The notes under the pieces are model-generated. The model did no database searches. It was given only the letters and a program-made list of their open reading frames with translations, and was not told the origin of the DNA. A program made the translations under genes and the position numbers. From Halomonas organivorans (GTDB lineage: Bacteria; Pseudomonadota; Gammaproteobacteria; Pseudomonadales; Halomonadaceae): 64,000 nt of DNA. The DNA is taken from positions 62,001 to 126,000 of the forward strand of contig NZ_JACHXM010000007.1 of assembly GCF_014192055.1 (NCBI RefSeq), in the 5' to 3' direction. Shown here piece by piece: positions 36,445 through 45,018 of this stretch. Position 1 is the stretch's first letter, and the number at the start of each line of letters is the position of its first letter.

Positions 36445-37452
36445 TTACCAGGTCAGGCAGATCTTGCCGAAGTGGCGGCCCGCTTCCTGGTGGCGGAAAG
36501 CCTCGGCGATCTCCTCCAGCGCAAACTCGCGGTCGATCACCGGCCGGAGGTCGCTCGCCTCGATGGCACGGATCATCTCCATCTGATGGCGCCGGCTGCC
36601 GACGATCAGCCCCTGGAGGCGTGCCTGCTTGGCCATCAGCTTGGCGGTGGGCACCTCGCCGCCGCGACCGGTCAGCACGCCGATCAGCGAGATGTGCCCG
36701 CCGATGCGCACCGCCTCGATGGACTGCGGCAGGGTGCCAGGGCCGCCCACCTCGATCACGTGGTCGACGCCGTCACCGCCGGTCAGCTCCTTCACCTTGC
36801 GCCCCCACTCGGGCTCGTCGCGGTAGTTGATGACGTGCTCGGCGCCCATCTCGCGCAGCTTCTCGAGCTTGGCGTCGGACGACGAGGTGGCGATCACCCG
36901 CGCGCCCATCATCCGCGCGAACTGCAGGGCGAAGATCGACACCCCGCCGGTACCCAGCACCAGCACCGTGTCGCCGGCCTTGAGGCCGCCATCGACCACC
37001 AGCGCCCGCCAGGCGGTCAGTCCCGCGGTGGTCAGGGTCGCCGACTGTGCGTGGGACCAGCCCTCGGGCTGGCGAGTGAACCAGTGGGCGGGGCGCACCA
37101 CCCGCTCACGGGCATAGCCATCGACGCCGTCCCCCGGCACGCTGGTGAAGTCGCCGATGCGGGCCGGCCCCTCCAGCCAGCTTGGAAAGAAGGTGGAGAC
37201 CACGGCATCGCCGACGGCGAAGTCGTCGACGCCCTCGCCCACCGCTTCCACCACGCCGGCACCGTCCGACATCGGCACACGGCCGTCCTCGGTGGGCATC
37301 TTGCCGGCCACCACGCCGTAGTCGTGGAAGTTGAGCGAACTGGCGTGCAGGCGCACGCGGATCTCGCCCGGGCCGGGCTCGCCTGGCGCCTCGTGCTCCT
37401 GGAGTTCGAGGCGATCGAGCCCGCCGGGGGTCTTGAGTGTCACGACCTTCAT
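36445..37452 (-). CDS. Zinc-free NAD(P)H quinone oxidoreductase-like alcohol dehydrogenase (MDR family)
   Basis: A 335-residue medium-chain dehydrogenase/reductase. Seen: GroES-like domain with RVRLHASSLNFHDYGVVAGK, then the Rossmann fold GDTVLVLGTGGVSIFALQFA and HISLIGVLTGRG. It lacks the structural and catalytic zinc cysteines, as in quinone oxidoreductases and enoyl reductases. AAGGAG lies 5 bases before the ATG. Physiological substrate is not known. Confidence 0.85.
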   Translation of the reverse strand: MKVVTLKTPGGLDRLELQEHEAPGEPGPGEIRVRLHASSLNFHDYGVVAGKMPTEDGRVPMSDGAGVVEAVGEGVDDFAVGDAVVSTFFPSWLEGPARIGDFTSVPGDGVDGYARERVVRPAHWFTRQPEGWSHAQSATLTTAGLTAWRALVVDGGLKAGDTVLVLGTGGVSIFALQFARMMGARVIATSSSDAKLEKLREMGAEHVINYRDEPEWGRKVKELTGGDGVDHVIEVGGPGTLPQSIEAVRIGGHISLIGVLTGRGGEVPTAKLMAKQARLQGLIVGSRRHQMEMIRAIEASDLRPVIDREFALEEIAEAFRHQEAGRHFGKICLTW

Positions 37453-37519
37453 GCTGTCTCCTTCGCGGATATTGATAGCCGACTAACAGGATAGTCGATG
37501 GGGGTCGAGCCCGACGACT

Positions 37520-38707
37520 TCAAGCCCGCTCGTGCAGTTGCCAGTCGTTGTCGGTGAGCGGCTCGCCGCCGTTCGGAGTGACGCGCACGGTGTCGCTGAT
37601 GCCGATGCCGAAGCGCCCCGGCAGCCGCGGGCACAGCGGCAGGTGGAAGACCATGTCGGCCTCGAAGGCCCGCGCCTGGCCGCGGGCGATGAAGCCGGTG
37701 CCCTCGACCCAGCTGGGCGGGAACTGGGCGCCCACCGAGTAGCCGAAGACGCCGGAAAAGAACGCCCGATCGGCCACCGATGCCAGCGCGGCCTCGCCGA
37801 TCCGGGCCGCGTCGTCGAAGGTATTGCCAGGCCGCATGGCCCCGCACAGCGCCTCGAAGACGGCCCGGCAGGCATCGCGCAGCTCGCGCATCTCGGCGCT
37901 GGCCCGGCCGGCCACCGCGGTGCTCATCATCGGTGCGGTGTAGCGCTCCCAGGCCGAGCCGAATTCCAGGAACACCGGCTCGCCCTCGCCGATCACCCGC
38001 CGCTTGTGGTTGACGTGGATGGTGCCCGAGCGCGGCCCGACGGTGACGATGGGCTGCAGGCTCATGAACTCGCTGCCCGCCGCCAGCATCGCCCGGGCGC
38101 CCTCGGCCGCCACCGCACCGTCGGTCACCCCGGGGGCGATCACCTCACGGGCGGCGCGGATGCCGAGCCCGGTGATGCGTGCGCTCTCGCGCAGGCAGTC
38201 GAGCTCCAGCGGGCTCTTGACCAGGCGCAGCGCATCGACCAGGGCCCCGCCATCGTCGCGAAAGCGCTCGGCCCCCAGCCGCGCCTGCAGCGGCGCCAGC
38301 ACCCCGTGGCGCAGCCCGGCGCTCATCGGGTCGAGGCCGATGGTGCGGTGCGGTGCCAGGGCGTCGGCCAGAGGTTCGATCACCTCCTCGAGGTTTTCCC
38401 AGCGATAGCCGAGCACCTCGTCCACCCGGGCGGTGACCACCGCCGGGCCGGTCTCGATGGAGGGCACCTGCAGTACCAGGCACCGCGCGTCGACCACCAG
38501 GCAGGCGTGCACCGAGACCTCGAAGGTGTGGTAGCCGGTGAGGTAGTAGAGGTCGGCGGGATCGGTGAGCAGCAGCGCCTCGAGGCCGGCCTCGGCCATG
38601 GCCTCGCGCAGCCGTCGGCAGCGGCCGTCGAGCTCGGCCTCGGGGACGGGAAGTTCGCTGCCGGCAAGGCGCTCGGCGAGGGCACGGCGATAGGCATGAT
38701 GGTCCAT
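37520..38707 (-). CDS. M24 pita-bread-fold protein lacking metal ligands (creatinase/DoeA-like)
   Basis: A 395-residue two-domain M24 protein. N-terminal domain (1-140) has LEALLLTDPADLYYLTGYHTF. The C-terminal fold has FLEFGSAWERYTAPMMST where peptidases have D..D, FGYSVGAQFPPSW where they have the GHGIG histidine, and ISDTVRV in place of the last Glu site. All five usual metal ligands are therefore changed, as in creatinase and ectoine hydrolase DoeA, which cut amidine or amide bonds without metal. The ATG at 38707 follows GGAG; a longer frame crosses the yebC promoter. No DoeB neighbour, so the substrate is open. Confidence 0.78.
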   Translation of the reverse strand: MDHHAYRRALAERLAGSELPVPEAELDGRCRRLREAMAEAGLEALLLTDPADLYYLTGYHTFEVSVHACLVVDARCLVLQVPSIETGPAVVTARVDEVLGYRWENLEEVIEPLADALAPHRTIGLDPMSAGLRHGVLAPLQARLGAERFRDDGGALVDALRLVKSPLELDCLRESARITGLGIRAAREVIAPGVTDGAVAAEGARAMLAAGSEFMSLQPIVTVGPRSGTIHVNHKRRVIGEGEPVFLEFGSAWERYTAPMMSTAVAGRASAEMRELRDACRAVFEALCGAMRPGNTFDDAARIGEAALASVADRAFFSGVFGYSVGAQFPPSWVEGTGFIARGQARAFEADMVFHLPLCPRLPGRFGIGISDTVRVTPNGGEPLTDNDWQLHERA

Positions 38708-38844
38708 GTGCAGACTCCACGGGTTGGCCTGAGGCCAGTGTAGTCGGGCCCTGGGCGAGTCGCGGCGGGGAAAATCAGGGCTGTCACCGAAGCCCGCTGT
38801 CTCGTAGAATCCAGAGCCGAGAATAGTCGCAACAGGACAACACA

Positions 38845-39564
38845 ATGGGCAGGGCCTTCCAGAACCGCAAGGAATCCATGGCCAAGACGGCCGCCGCCAA
38901 GACCAAGGTCTACAGCAAGTACGGTCGCGAGATCTACGTCTGCGCCAAGCAGGGCGGCGTCGACCCCAACGGCAACCTGTCGCTGCGCGGGCTCATCGAG
39001 CGCGCCAAGAAGGACCAGGTGCCGTCCCACGTGATCGACAAGGCGCTGGACAAGGCCAGCGGCGCCGGCGGCGAGGACTTCGAGCCAGCGCGCTACGAGG
39101 GCTTCGGCCCGGGCAACGCCATGGTCATCGTCGAGTGCCTGACCGACAACCCGAACCGCACCATCGGCGACGTGCGCACCTGCTTCAACAAGTCCAAGGG
39201 CAAGCTGGGCACGCCGGGCAGCGTCAGCCACATGTTCGACCACTGCGCCATCCTCGCCTTCGAGGGCAGTGACGAGGAGGCCGTGCTCGAAGCGCTGATG
39301 GAAGCCGACGTCGACGTCACCGACATCGAGAACGAGGACGGTCACATCACCGTCTTCGCCCCGCACACCGAGTACGCCAAGGCCAAGCAGGCGCTGATCG
39401 ACGCCTTCGGCGAGCTGGACTTCGAGGTCGACGAGATCCAGTTCCTGCCCCAGGGCACCACGCCGGTGGAAGGCGACGACGTGGCACAGTTCGAGAAGCT
39501 GCTGGACATGCTCAACGACGTGGACGACGTCCAGAACGTCTACCACAGCGCCGAACTGCCCTGA
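38845..39564 (+). CDS. yebC: YebC/PmpR-family transcriptional/translation regulator
   Basis: A 239-residue YebC/PmpR/TACO1-type protein. It starts [19 protein letters not shown], continues [18 protein letters not shown], and shows the domain patterns [17 protein letters not shown]-like ([17 protein letters not shown]), [19 protein letters not shown] and EEIQFLP-like ends. Members bind DNA or the ribosome (YebC2 type eases proline-stretch stalling). The start begins one base after the previous minus-strand gene region and has AGGA. Sequence style (MGRAFQNRK) is the YebC2-like subgroup. Confidence 0.9.
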   Translation: MGRAFQNRKESMAKTAAAKTKVYSKYGREIYVCAKQGGVDPNGNLSLRGLIERAKKDQVPSHVIDKALDKASGAGGEDFEPARYEGFGPGNAMVIVECLTDNPNRTIGDVRTCFNKSKGKLGTPGSVSHMFDHCAILAFEGSDEEAVLEALMEADVDVTDIENEDGHITVFAPHTEYAKAKQALIDAFGELDFEVDEIQFLPQGTTPVEGDDVAQFEKLLDMLNDVDDVQNVYHSAELP

Positions 39565-39641
39565 GTCCGTCGGCGCGCGACGCCGCACGCCAAGGCGCTA
39601 TGGGCAAGAAAAGAAAGGTGCATCGCCAATCGGCGTGAAGC

Positions 39642-39704
39642 CATTGCCGAGCCCGGTTTGGCATGGTGGGAGCCACTGCCCAGCCCAGTACGGCATGGTG
39701 AGAG
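39642..39704. repeat. Two 31 bp imperfect direct repeats
   Basis: 39642-39672 and 39674-39704 share the frame TGCC-AGCCC-GT--GGCATGGTG-GAG at a 32-base period, in the 520-base gap after yebC. No gene is visible in the gap (39565-40084); it also holds the REP-like element and the lipoprotein terminator. Confidence 0.6.
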
Positions 39705-39712
39705 TGCTTTTC

Positions 39713-39775
39713 GTGGGAGCGCTGCTCCGCAGCGCGATCCGCCGCGCAGCGGCGGCGCTAGCGGCACCGCTGCAG
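39713..39775. repeat. REP-like palindromic element
   Basis: GTGGGAGCGCTGCTCC followed by GCAGCGCGATCCGCC and GCGCAGCGGCGGCGC carries the GTGGGAGC head and nested GC palindromes typical of REP sequences in Pseudomonas and relatives. Similar elements are usually spread between genes by REP-associated transposases. None is visible here. Confidence 0.6.
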
Positions 39776-39972
39776 GATCTCCCCCGGGCGCCTATCGGCG
39801 CCTTTCGCCCAATGAATTGGGCTTATATGGCCCCCCCACGAAGACCTGCTCGGTGGCGCTGATCCGCTGAAGGGGCTTCAAAGGAGATTCTCTGTTGCCC
39901 GTCAAGCCTTGATGGGATCTGGAGCGCCGGACCGAGTGCCCCACAACGGTATTCACGCCAAACCCAAAGAAA

Positions 39973-40000
39973 GCGGCCGGCTCCTCGGGGGGCCGGCCGC
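39973..40000 (-). terminator. Terminator of the lipoprotein gene
   Basis: GCGGCCGGC and GCCGGCCGC pair as a 9 bp stem; on the minus strand TTTCTTTGGG follows. It lies 85 bases past the stop of the gene at 40085. Confidence 0.75.
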
Positions 40001-40084
40001 CTGTCGTTGAGCGTAGTGTCAGGTCAGTGCCGCACCCTGAACGCTAGAGAGCCGCCAGCACCTCGCCGGCGGCCTCTCGCGACC

Positions 40085-40858
40085 TCAGGTCAGGTGGCGC
40101 ACCTCGAACCGTGCCATCACCTCGCCGTCGGCATCCAGGAGTTCGAGCCGGTCCGCGCGCAGCCGATAGCCGGCCACCTGCTCGAGCATGGCCAGGAAGC
40201 GAGGCTCGAGATCGTTGCCCGTCATGCAGGCCATGCGCGTGGCCGCCACGCGGCCGATGCTCAGGGCCTCGCCCTCGCGCTGATAACCGCCGGTCAGGCG
40301 GTTGCAGCCACCGAAGCCGGTCAGACGCTGCTGCTCGCCGTGGAAGACCAGGTGCGGCTCGCGCACGCCCTCGGCCACCTCGACCGCCTCGCCATCCAGC
40401 TCGATCAGCTTCCAGTAGCTGTCCTCCAGGGTCTCGGTGACGAACGACGGGGTGCGTCGCAGGCGATAGTCCAGCGTGGAGTCGATCTCGTGACCCTCGA
40501 GGTCGAGCATTTCCAGGCTGCCGCCCTGAGCCTCGATCCGCCACTGGCGCGGCCCCTGGTCGCCACCGTTCAACGTCAGGATGTCGCCGCTGGCGTCCAG
40601 CGCCCACTCGCCCCGCTCATGGAAGCGCCGCCCCTCGCCGGCCCCGAGATAGGCCGTCTTCAGGGTATAGACCCCGTCGGGGAACAGCGAGAGGTGGTAG
40701 CGGATGCCGGCGCAGTCGGCGCAGGGCAGCTCGCCGCGGTAGCTCGCCGGCAGCTCGCCGAGCGCCGCTTCGGCGTCCGGCGAGCGCTCCAGGGCGGCGC
40801 AGCCCGCCAGCCACAGCGCCAGAAGCAGGAAATAGGTGAGCTGGAAGAGTCGTCTCAT
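40085..40858 (-). CDS. Lipoprotein with NlpE-like and META domains
   Basis: A 257-residue outer-membrane-type lipoprotein. The lipobox is in LLLALWLAGCAAL (Cys near 20). Residues 35-120 match NlpE N-terminal repeats with GELPCADCAGIRYHLSLFPDGVYTL, including the CxxC pair. Residues 140-255 match the META/HslJ domain (GFGGCNRLTGGYQREG and MACMTGNDLEPRFLAML). Such a two-domain protein fits envelope stress sensing or resistance. AGGA lies 9 bases before the ATG. Monocistronic with a strong terminator. Confidence 0.85.
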   Translation of the reverse strand: MRRLFQLTYFLLLALWLAGCAALERSPDAEAALGELPASYRGELPCADCAGIRYHLSLFPDGVYTLKTAYLGAGEGRRFHERGEWALDASGDILTLNGGDQGPRQWRIEAQGGSLEMLDLEGHEIDSTLDYRLRRTPSFVTETLEDSYWKLIELDGEAVEVAEGVREPHLVFHGEQQRLTGFGGCNRLTGGYQREGEALSIGRVAATRMACMTGNDLEPRFLAMLEQVAGYRLRADRLELLDADGEVMARFEVRHLT

Positions 40859-40934
40859 GGGTCATCATCCTGTTTGATGAGTCAAAAATCATGCGTTCGA
40901 CCAGCATAATCCCCTAACGTTCGCCGTCAGGCCG

Positions 40935-42347
40935 TCAACCGCTAATGCGTCGGGCGCGGAAGGTGCGCCCCTTCAGGCGGCCGCCGTTCAGCTGCGCCAG
41001 AGCGGACTCGGCCAGCTCGCGCTCGACGGCAACGTAGGTGCTGCGGGCAAGCACCTTGATCTTGCCGATTCGCGCCCCGTCGAGGCCGCCCTCGCCGGTG
41101 AGGGCCCCGAGGATGTCGCCGGGGCGGATCTTCTGCTGCTTGCCGGCGCCGAGCTGCAGGGTCTCCATCGGCGCACGCAGCGGCATCGACTCGCCCCGCA
41201 GGCGCGGCAACGCCTCGGTCTCGAGGGTCTGGCCGAGGAAGGCCTCGAGCCGTTCCAGTCGGTGCGCCTCGTTCTCGCCGACCAGCGTGAAGGCCGCGCC
41301 CTGGTGGCCGGCCCGGCCGGTACGCCCGACCCGGTGCACGTGCACCTCGAGCTCCCGGGCGATGCGGTAGTTGAACACCGCGTCGAGCTGGGCGATGTCC
41401 AGCCCCCGGGCCGCCACGTCGGTGGCCACCAGCACCGAGACACTGCGGTTGGCGAACAGCACCAGCAGCCGGTCGCGGTCCTTCTGCTCCAGGTCGCCGT
41501 GCAGCGCCAGCGCACTGATGCCCGCGTCGTCCAGGGCGGCGGCGAGCTCGCGGGTCTCCTGCTTGGTGTTGCAGAACACCACGCTGGAAGTCGGGCGCCG
41601 GTGCAGCAGCAGCAGGCGCAGGGCCTCGAAGCGCGCCGCGTCGTCCGCCACCCGGTAGAAATGTTCGCGGATGGTGTCCTCGTCGTGGGGCTCCTCGATC
41701 GAGATCGAGATCGGGGCGCGGGTTCGCTCCTCGGCCAGCGGGCGCACGCTGTCGTCGTAGGTGGCGCTGAACAGCCAGGTCCGGCGGCTCTCGGGGGTCG
41801 CGGCGATGATCGCCTCCAGGGTCGCCTGGAAGCCCATGTCGAGCATGCGGTCGGCCTCGTCCAGCACCAGGGTATCGAGGTCCGACAGCGCCAGGCTGCC
41901 CTTGCGCAGGTGCTCCTCCACCCGGCCCGGGGTGCCGACAACGAGATGGGCGCCATGGGCCAGCGAGGCCAACTGCGGCCCCTGGGGCGCGCCTCCGCAC
42001 AGCGTCAGCACCTTGATGTTGGGCAAGCCACGCGCCAGCCGGCGCAGCTCCTCGGCGACCTGATCGGCGAGCTCGCGGGTCGGGCACAGCACCAGCCCCT
42101 GCACCCGGAAACTGGCCGGCACAAGCCGCGACAGCAGGCCCAGACCGAAGGCCGCGGTCTTGCCCGAGCCGGTCCTGGCCTGGGCGATCACGTCGCGCCC
42201 GTCGAGCATCACCGGCAGGCTCGCGGCCTGAATCGGCGTCATCTGCCGGTAGCCCAGCGAGTCGAGGTTGGCGAGCAGCTCGGTGGAGAGAGGCAAGCGG
42301 GAGAAAGCGCTGGCAGAGGCGGCTTCAGAGGAGTGGGCATCAGTCAC
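40935..42347 (-). CDS. dbpA: ATP-dependent RNA helicase DbpA (DEAD box)
   Basis: A 470-residue helicase. Motifs seen: Q motif YRQMTPIQAASLPVML, ARTGSGKTAAF, PTRELADQVAEEL, VLDEADRMLDMGF (DEAD), SATYDDS, then VLVATDVAARGLDIAQLDAV and HRVGRTGRAG. The C-terminal RNA-binding domain (KQQKIRPGDILGALTGEGGLDGARIGKIKVLA) is the DbpA type, which binds 23S rRNA hairpin 92 during large-subunit assembly. GTG at 42347 is chosen because homology to DbpA begins there; the frame extends farther upstream without support. Confidence 0.9.
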   Translation of the reverse strand: MTDAHSSEAASASAFSRLPLSTELLANLDSLGYRQMTPIQAASLPVMLDGRDVIAQARTGSGKTAAFGLGLLSRLVPASFRVQGLVLCPTRELADQVAEELRRLARGLPNIKVLTLCGGAPQGPQLASLAHGAHLVVGTPGRVEEHLRKGSLALSDLDTLVLDEADRMLDMGFQATLEAIIAATPESRRTWLFSATYDDSVRPLAEERTRAPISISIEEPHDEDTIREHFYRVADDAARFEALRLLLLHRRPTSSVVFCNTKQETRELAAALDDAGISALALHGDLEQKDRDRLLVLFANRSVSVLVATDVAARGLDIAQLDAVFNYRIARELEVHVHRVGRTGRAGHQGAAFTLVGENEAHRLERLEAFLGQTLETEALPRLRGESMPLRAPMETLQLGAGKQQKIRPGDILGALTGEGGLDGARIGKIKVLARSTYVAVERELAESALAQLNGGRLKGRTFRARRISG

Positions 42348-42450
42348 GGGATGGACCTGTCTTAAACGGCTTGAAAGCGGGAGAGCGACGCTACCCAGTT
42401 GCCGCCTTCGGGGCAAGTGGAAGAAGCGTCGCGTGCGCCATCGCCGCCGC

Positions 42451-42891
42451 CTACTCCACGTGAATGGTGATGGGGTCGGAGGCTACCGTCGGCTCGAAGC
42501 TCAGGTGACGATAGTCCAGGAACAGCAGCTGCAGGGTGTGATCGCCGGGCGGCAGCTCCAGGGTGGTCTGGGTCTGGCCGCCGCCGAAGTGGCGTGTCTG
42601 CTCGGTGGACGGCAGCGGCGCCGAGAGGTCCACCTCGTCCAGGGGCGTGTCGATCAGCAGGTGATGGTGGCCGGTGTTCTCCGCCTCGGTGCCGGCCGGG
42701 GCCACCCCCATGCCTTCGAGCCCCATGCGAACGGTGACGGGCCCGCTGACGGTCGCGCCGTCCTCGGGGGTGATGAAGTAGACCGAAGCCCCCTCGGGAG
42801 CCGCTGCGGGTTCCATCTGGGCCTGGGCGGCGGATGCCAGCAGCGCACTGCCGAGCAGCAGCCCCGACAGGCCGAACATGACGCGACGCAT
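42451..42891 (-). CDS. DUF4399 periplasmic protein
   Basis: A 146-residue exported protein. It has a signal peptide (residues 1-25, cut after AAQA), then the DUF4399 domain with VYFITPEDGATVSGPVTVRMGLEGMGVAPAG, NTGHHHLLIDTPL and LPPGDHTLQLLFLDYRHLSF. The His cluster suggests metal or anion binding, but the function is not known. AGGAGG lies 7 bases before the ATG at 42891. Confidence 0.85.
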   Translation of the reverse strand: MRRVMFGLSGLLLGSALLASAAQAQMEPAAAPEGASVYFITPEDGATVSGPVTVRMGLEGMGVAPAGTEAENTGHHHLLIDTPLDEVDLSAPLPSTEQTRHFGGGQTQTTLELPPGDHTLQLLFLDYRHLSFEPTVASDPITIHVE

Positions 42892-42992
42892 GATGATACC
42901 TCCTGTATCGGTGACACGATCGAAGCGTCTCCGTCCGCCTGACAAGGCGACACCGGACACGCCACCGCCAGTGTAGCAGCGGCGCGGCGCTC

Positions 42993-44927
42993 TCAGGGAA
43001 CCAGGCCGTCGTCCGGCGCCGCGGACTCACGATCCAGACACGCCTCCAGCAGCTGGTGGATGGCCTCGGCCTCCAGGGTCTCGCGCTCGGCCAGCGCCTC
43101 GGCCAGGCGTTCGAGCGACGGGCGATGGCGTTCGAGCAGCTCGCGGCCCCGCGCCTCGACCTCACCGAGCAGGCGCCGAATCTCCGCATCCACCAGGCTG
43201 GCGGTCTCCTCGCTGTGCTCGCGGGCCTGGGCCATCTCCTTGCCGAGGAAGACGTGCTCCCGACTCTGGGCGAACACCACCGGACCGACCCGCTCGCTCA
43301 TGCCCCAGTTGGCCACCATCCGCCGCGCCAGACGGGTGGCCTGCTCGAGATCGTCCTGGGCCCCGCTGCTGACCTCGCCGAAGACGATGGCCTCGGCCAG
43401 GCGACCGCCGTACATCACGGTGAGGCGATCGCGCAGGTAGGCCTCGCCAAAGGTGAAGCGATCCTCGGCCGGCATCTGGGCGGTCACGCCCAGGGCCTGG
43501 CCCCGCGGCAGCACGGTCACCTTCTCCAGCGGGTCGGCATGGGGCAGCAGGTAGGCGAGCAGCGCGTGTCCCGCCTCGTGATAGGCGACCCGGCGCCGCT
43601 CCGCCGCGGAGAGGGCGACGTCCTTGGCCTCGCCCATCAGCACCCGATCGCGGGCCTCCGACACGCAGGACCAATCGACGATCGACTGGCCGCGGCGCCC
43701 CGCCAGCAGCGCCGCCTCGTTGGCCAGGTTGGCGAGATCGGCGCCGGAAAAGCCGGTGGTGATGGCCGCCAGCCGCGCCAGGTCGACATCGTCGCCCAGC
43801 GGCATGTCTCGGGTATGCACCGCGAGAATCGCCTCGCGGGCCTGGCGATGGGGCAATTCCATCACGATCTTGCGATCGAAGCGTCCCGGCCGCAGCAGGG
43901 CCGGATCCAGCACGTCGGGCCGGTTGGTGGCCGACAGCACCACCACCGCATGATGCGGCTCGAAGCCATCCATCTCGGAGAGGATCTGGTTCAGGGTCTG
44001 CTCGCGCTCGTCGTGCCCACCGCCCATGCCGGTGCCGCGCGCCCGGCCGATGGAATCCAGCTCGTCGATGAAGATCACCGAGGGCGCCTGGTCCTTGGCC
44101 TGCTTGAACAGGTCGCGCACCCGTGCAGCCCCCACGCCCACGAACATCTCGATGAACTCCGAGCCGCCGATGTTGAAGAAGGGCACCCCGGCCTCACCCG
44201 CGACCGCCCGGGCCAGCAGCGTCTTGCCGGTCCCCGGTGGCCCCATCATCAGGATGCCGTGCGGCACCTTGGCGCCCAGGGCCCGATAGCGATCGGGCCG
44301 CTTGAGAAACTCGACCACCTCCATGACATCGCGCTTGGCATTCTCGGAGCCGGCGACATCCTCCATGCGCACCCCGCTCTCCTCGGCGCGAATCTGGCGG
44401 GCCCGGGACTGGCCGAGGCCGAAGGGGCCGCCCCCCGACATCAGGCGCTGCTGCATGCGATTCCAGAACCAGAACAGGAAGCCGAGCAGCAGGATCCAGG
44501 GCACCACCAGCATCAGCATGCGCTGCCACCAGGGCGGCTCCTCCGGGCGCGCGACGATCGCCACCCCCTGGGCCTGCAGGCGGTCGAGCAACGCACGGCC
44601 CTCCAGGGTCGGGCGAGTGGTCTGGAAGCCCTCCCCGGCGGCCAGGCCGCGCGCGGCGCTTGCCTGGTCGGTGAAGGTGCCGGTCACCGACTGGCCGCGC
44701 AGGGTGACCGTCGCGACCCGCCCCTGATCCACCTCATCGAGGAACTCGGAGTAGTTGAGCTCGACGCGATCCGGCTGCTGCGATGTCTCGACCAGATTGA
44801 CGACCACCAGCACCACGATGGCCATCCACAGGAACGTCAGCCACTGTGGCGGCGTGCGCGGACCTCGCCCGTTACCATTGGGCGGGCGGTCGCTATCGGG
44901 AGCCTGGTTGCGGTCCGCTTTCGCCAT
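42993..44927 (-). CDS. FtsH/Yme1-type ATP-dependent zinc metalloprotease (second type)
   Basis: A 644-residue membrane AAA+ protease. Membrane segments at about 29-47 and 138-154 flank a periplasmic domain. Walker A GPPGTGKT (229-236), Walker B IFIDELD (285-291), arginine finger [10 protein letters not shown], and the zinc site HEAGH at 450-454, with [10 protein letters not shown] near the third ligand end. It has an N-terminal [17 protein letters not shown] tail not in E. coli FtsH and no rlmE/folP neighbours, so it is probably not the essential ftsH. GAGG precedes the ATG. Likely an extra quality-control protease. Confidence 0.88.
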   Translation of the reverse strand: MAKADRNQAPDSDRPPNGNGRGPRTPPQWLTFLWMAIVVLVVVNLVETSQQPDRVELNYSEFLDEVDQGRVATVTLRGQSVTGTFTDQASAARGLAAGEGFQTTRPTLEGRALLDRLQAQGVAIVARPEEPPWWQRMLMLVVPWILLLGFLFWFWNRMQQRLMSGGGPFGLGQSRARQIRAEESGVRMEDVAGSENAKRDVMEVVEFLKRPDRYRALGAKVPHGILMMGPPGTGKTLLARAVAGEAGVPFFNIGGSEFIEMFVGVGAARVRDLFKQAKDQAPSVIFIDELDSIGRARGTGMGGGHDEREQTLNQILSEMDGFEPHHAVVVLSATNRPDVLDPALLRPGRFDRKIVMELPHRQAREAILAVHTRDMPLGDDVDLARLAAITTGFSGADLANLANEAALLAGRRGQSIVDWSCVSEARDRVLMGEAKDVALSAAERRRVAYHEAGHALLAYLLPHADPLEKVTVLPRGQALGVTAQMPAEDRFTFGEAYLRDRLTVMYGGRLAEAIVFGEVSSGAQDDLEQATRLARRMVANWGMSERVGPVVFAQSREHVFLGKEMAQAREHSEETASLVDAEIRRLLGEVEARGRELLERHRPSLERLAEALAERETLEAEAIHQLLEACLDRESAAPDDGLVP

Positions 44928-45018
44928 ACGCGCCTCGCGCAGGAAAGGCGCCTCATCTGCGCCATCGCGGCCGGGTCAGATCCGGCCACGCTCTCCCCCA
45001 ACATAGCCCATGACGCCG

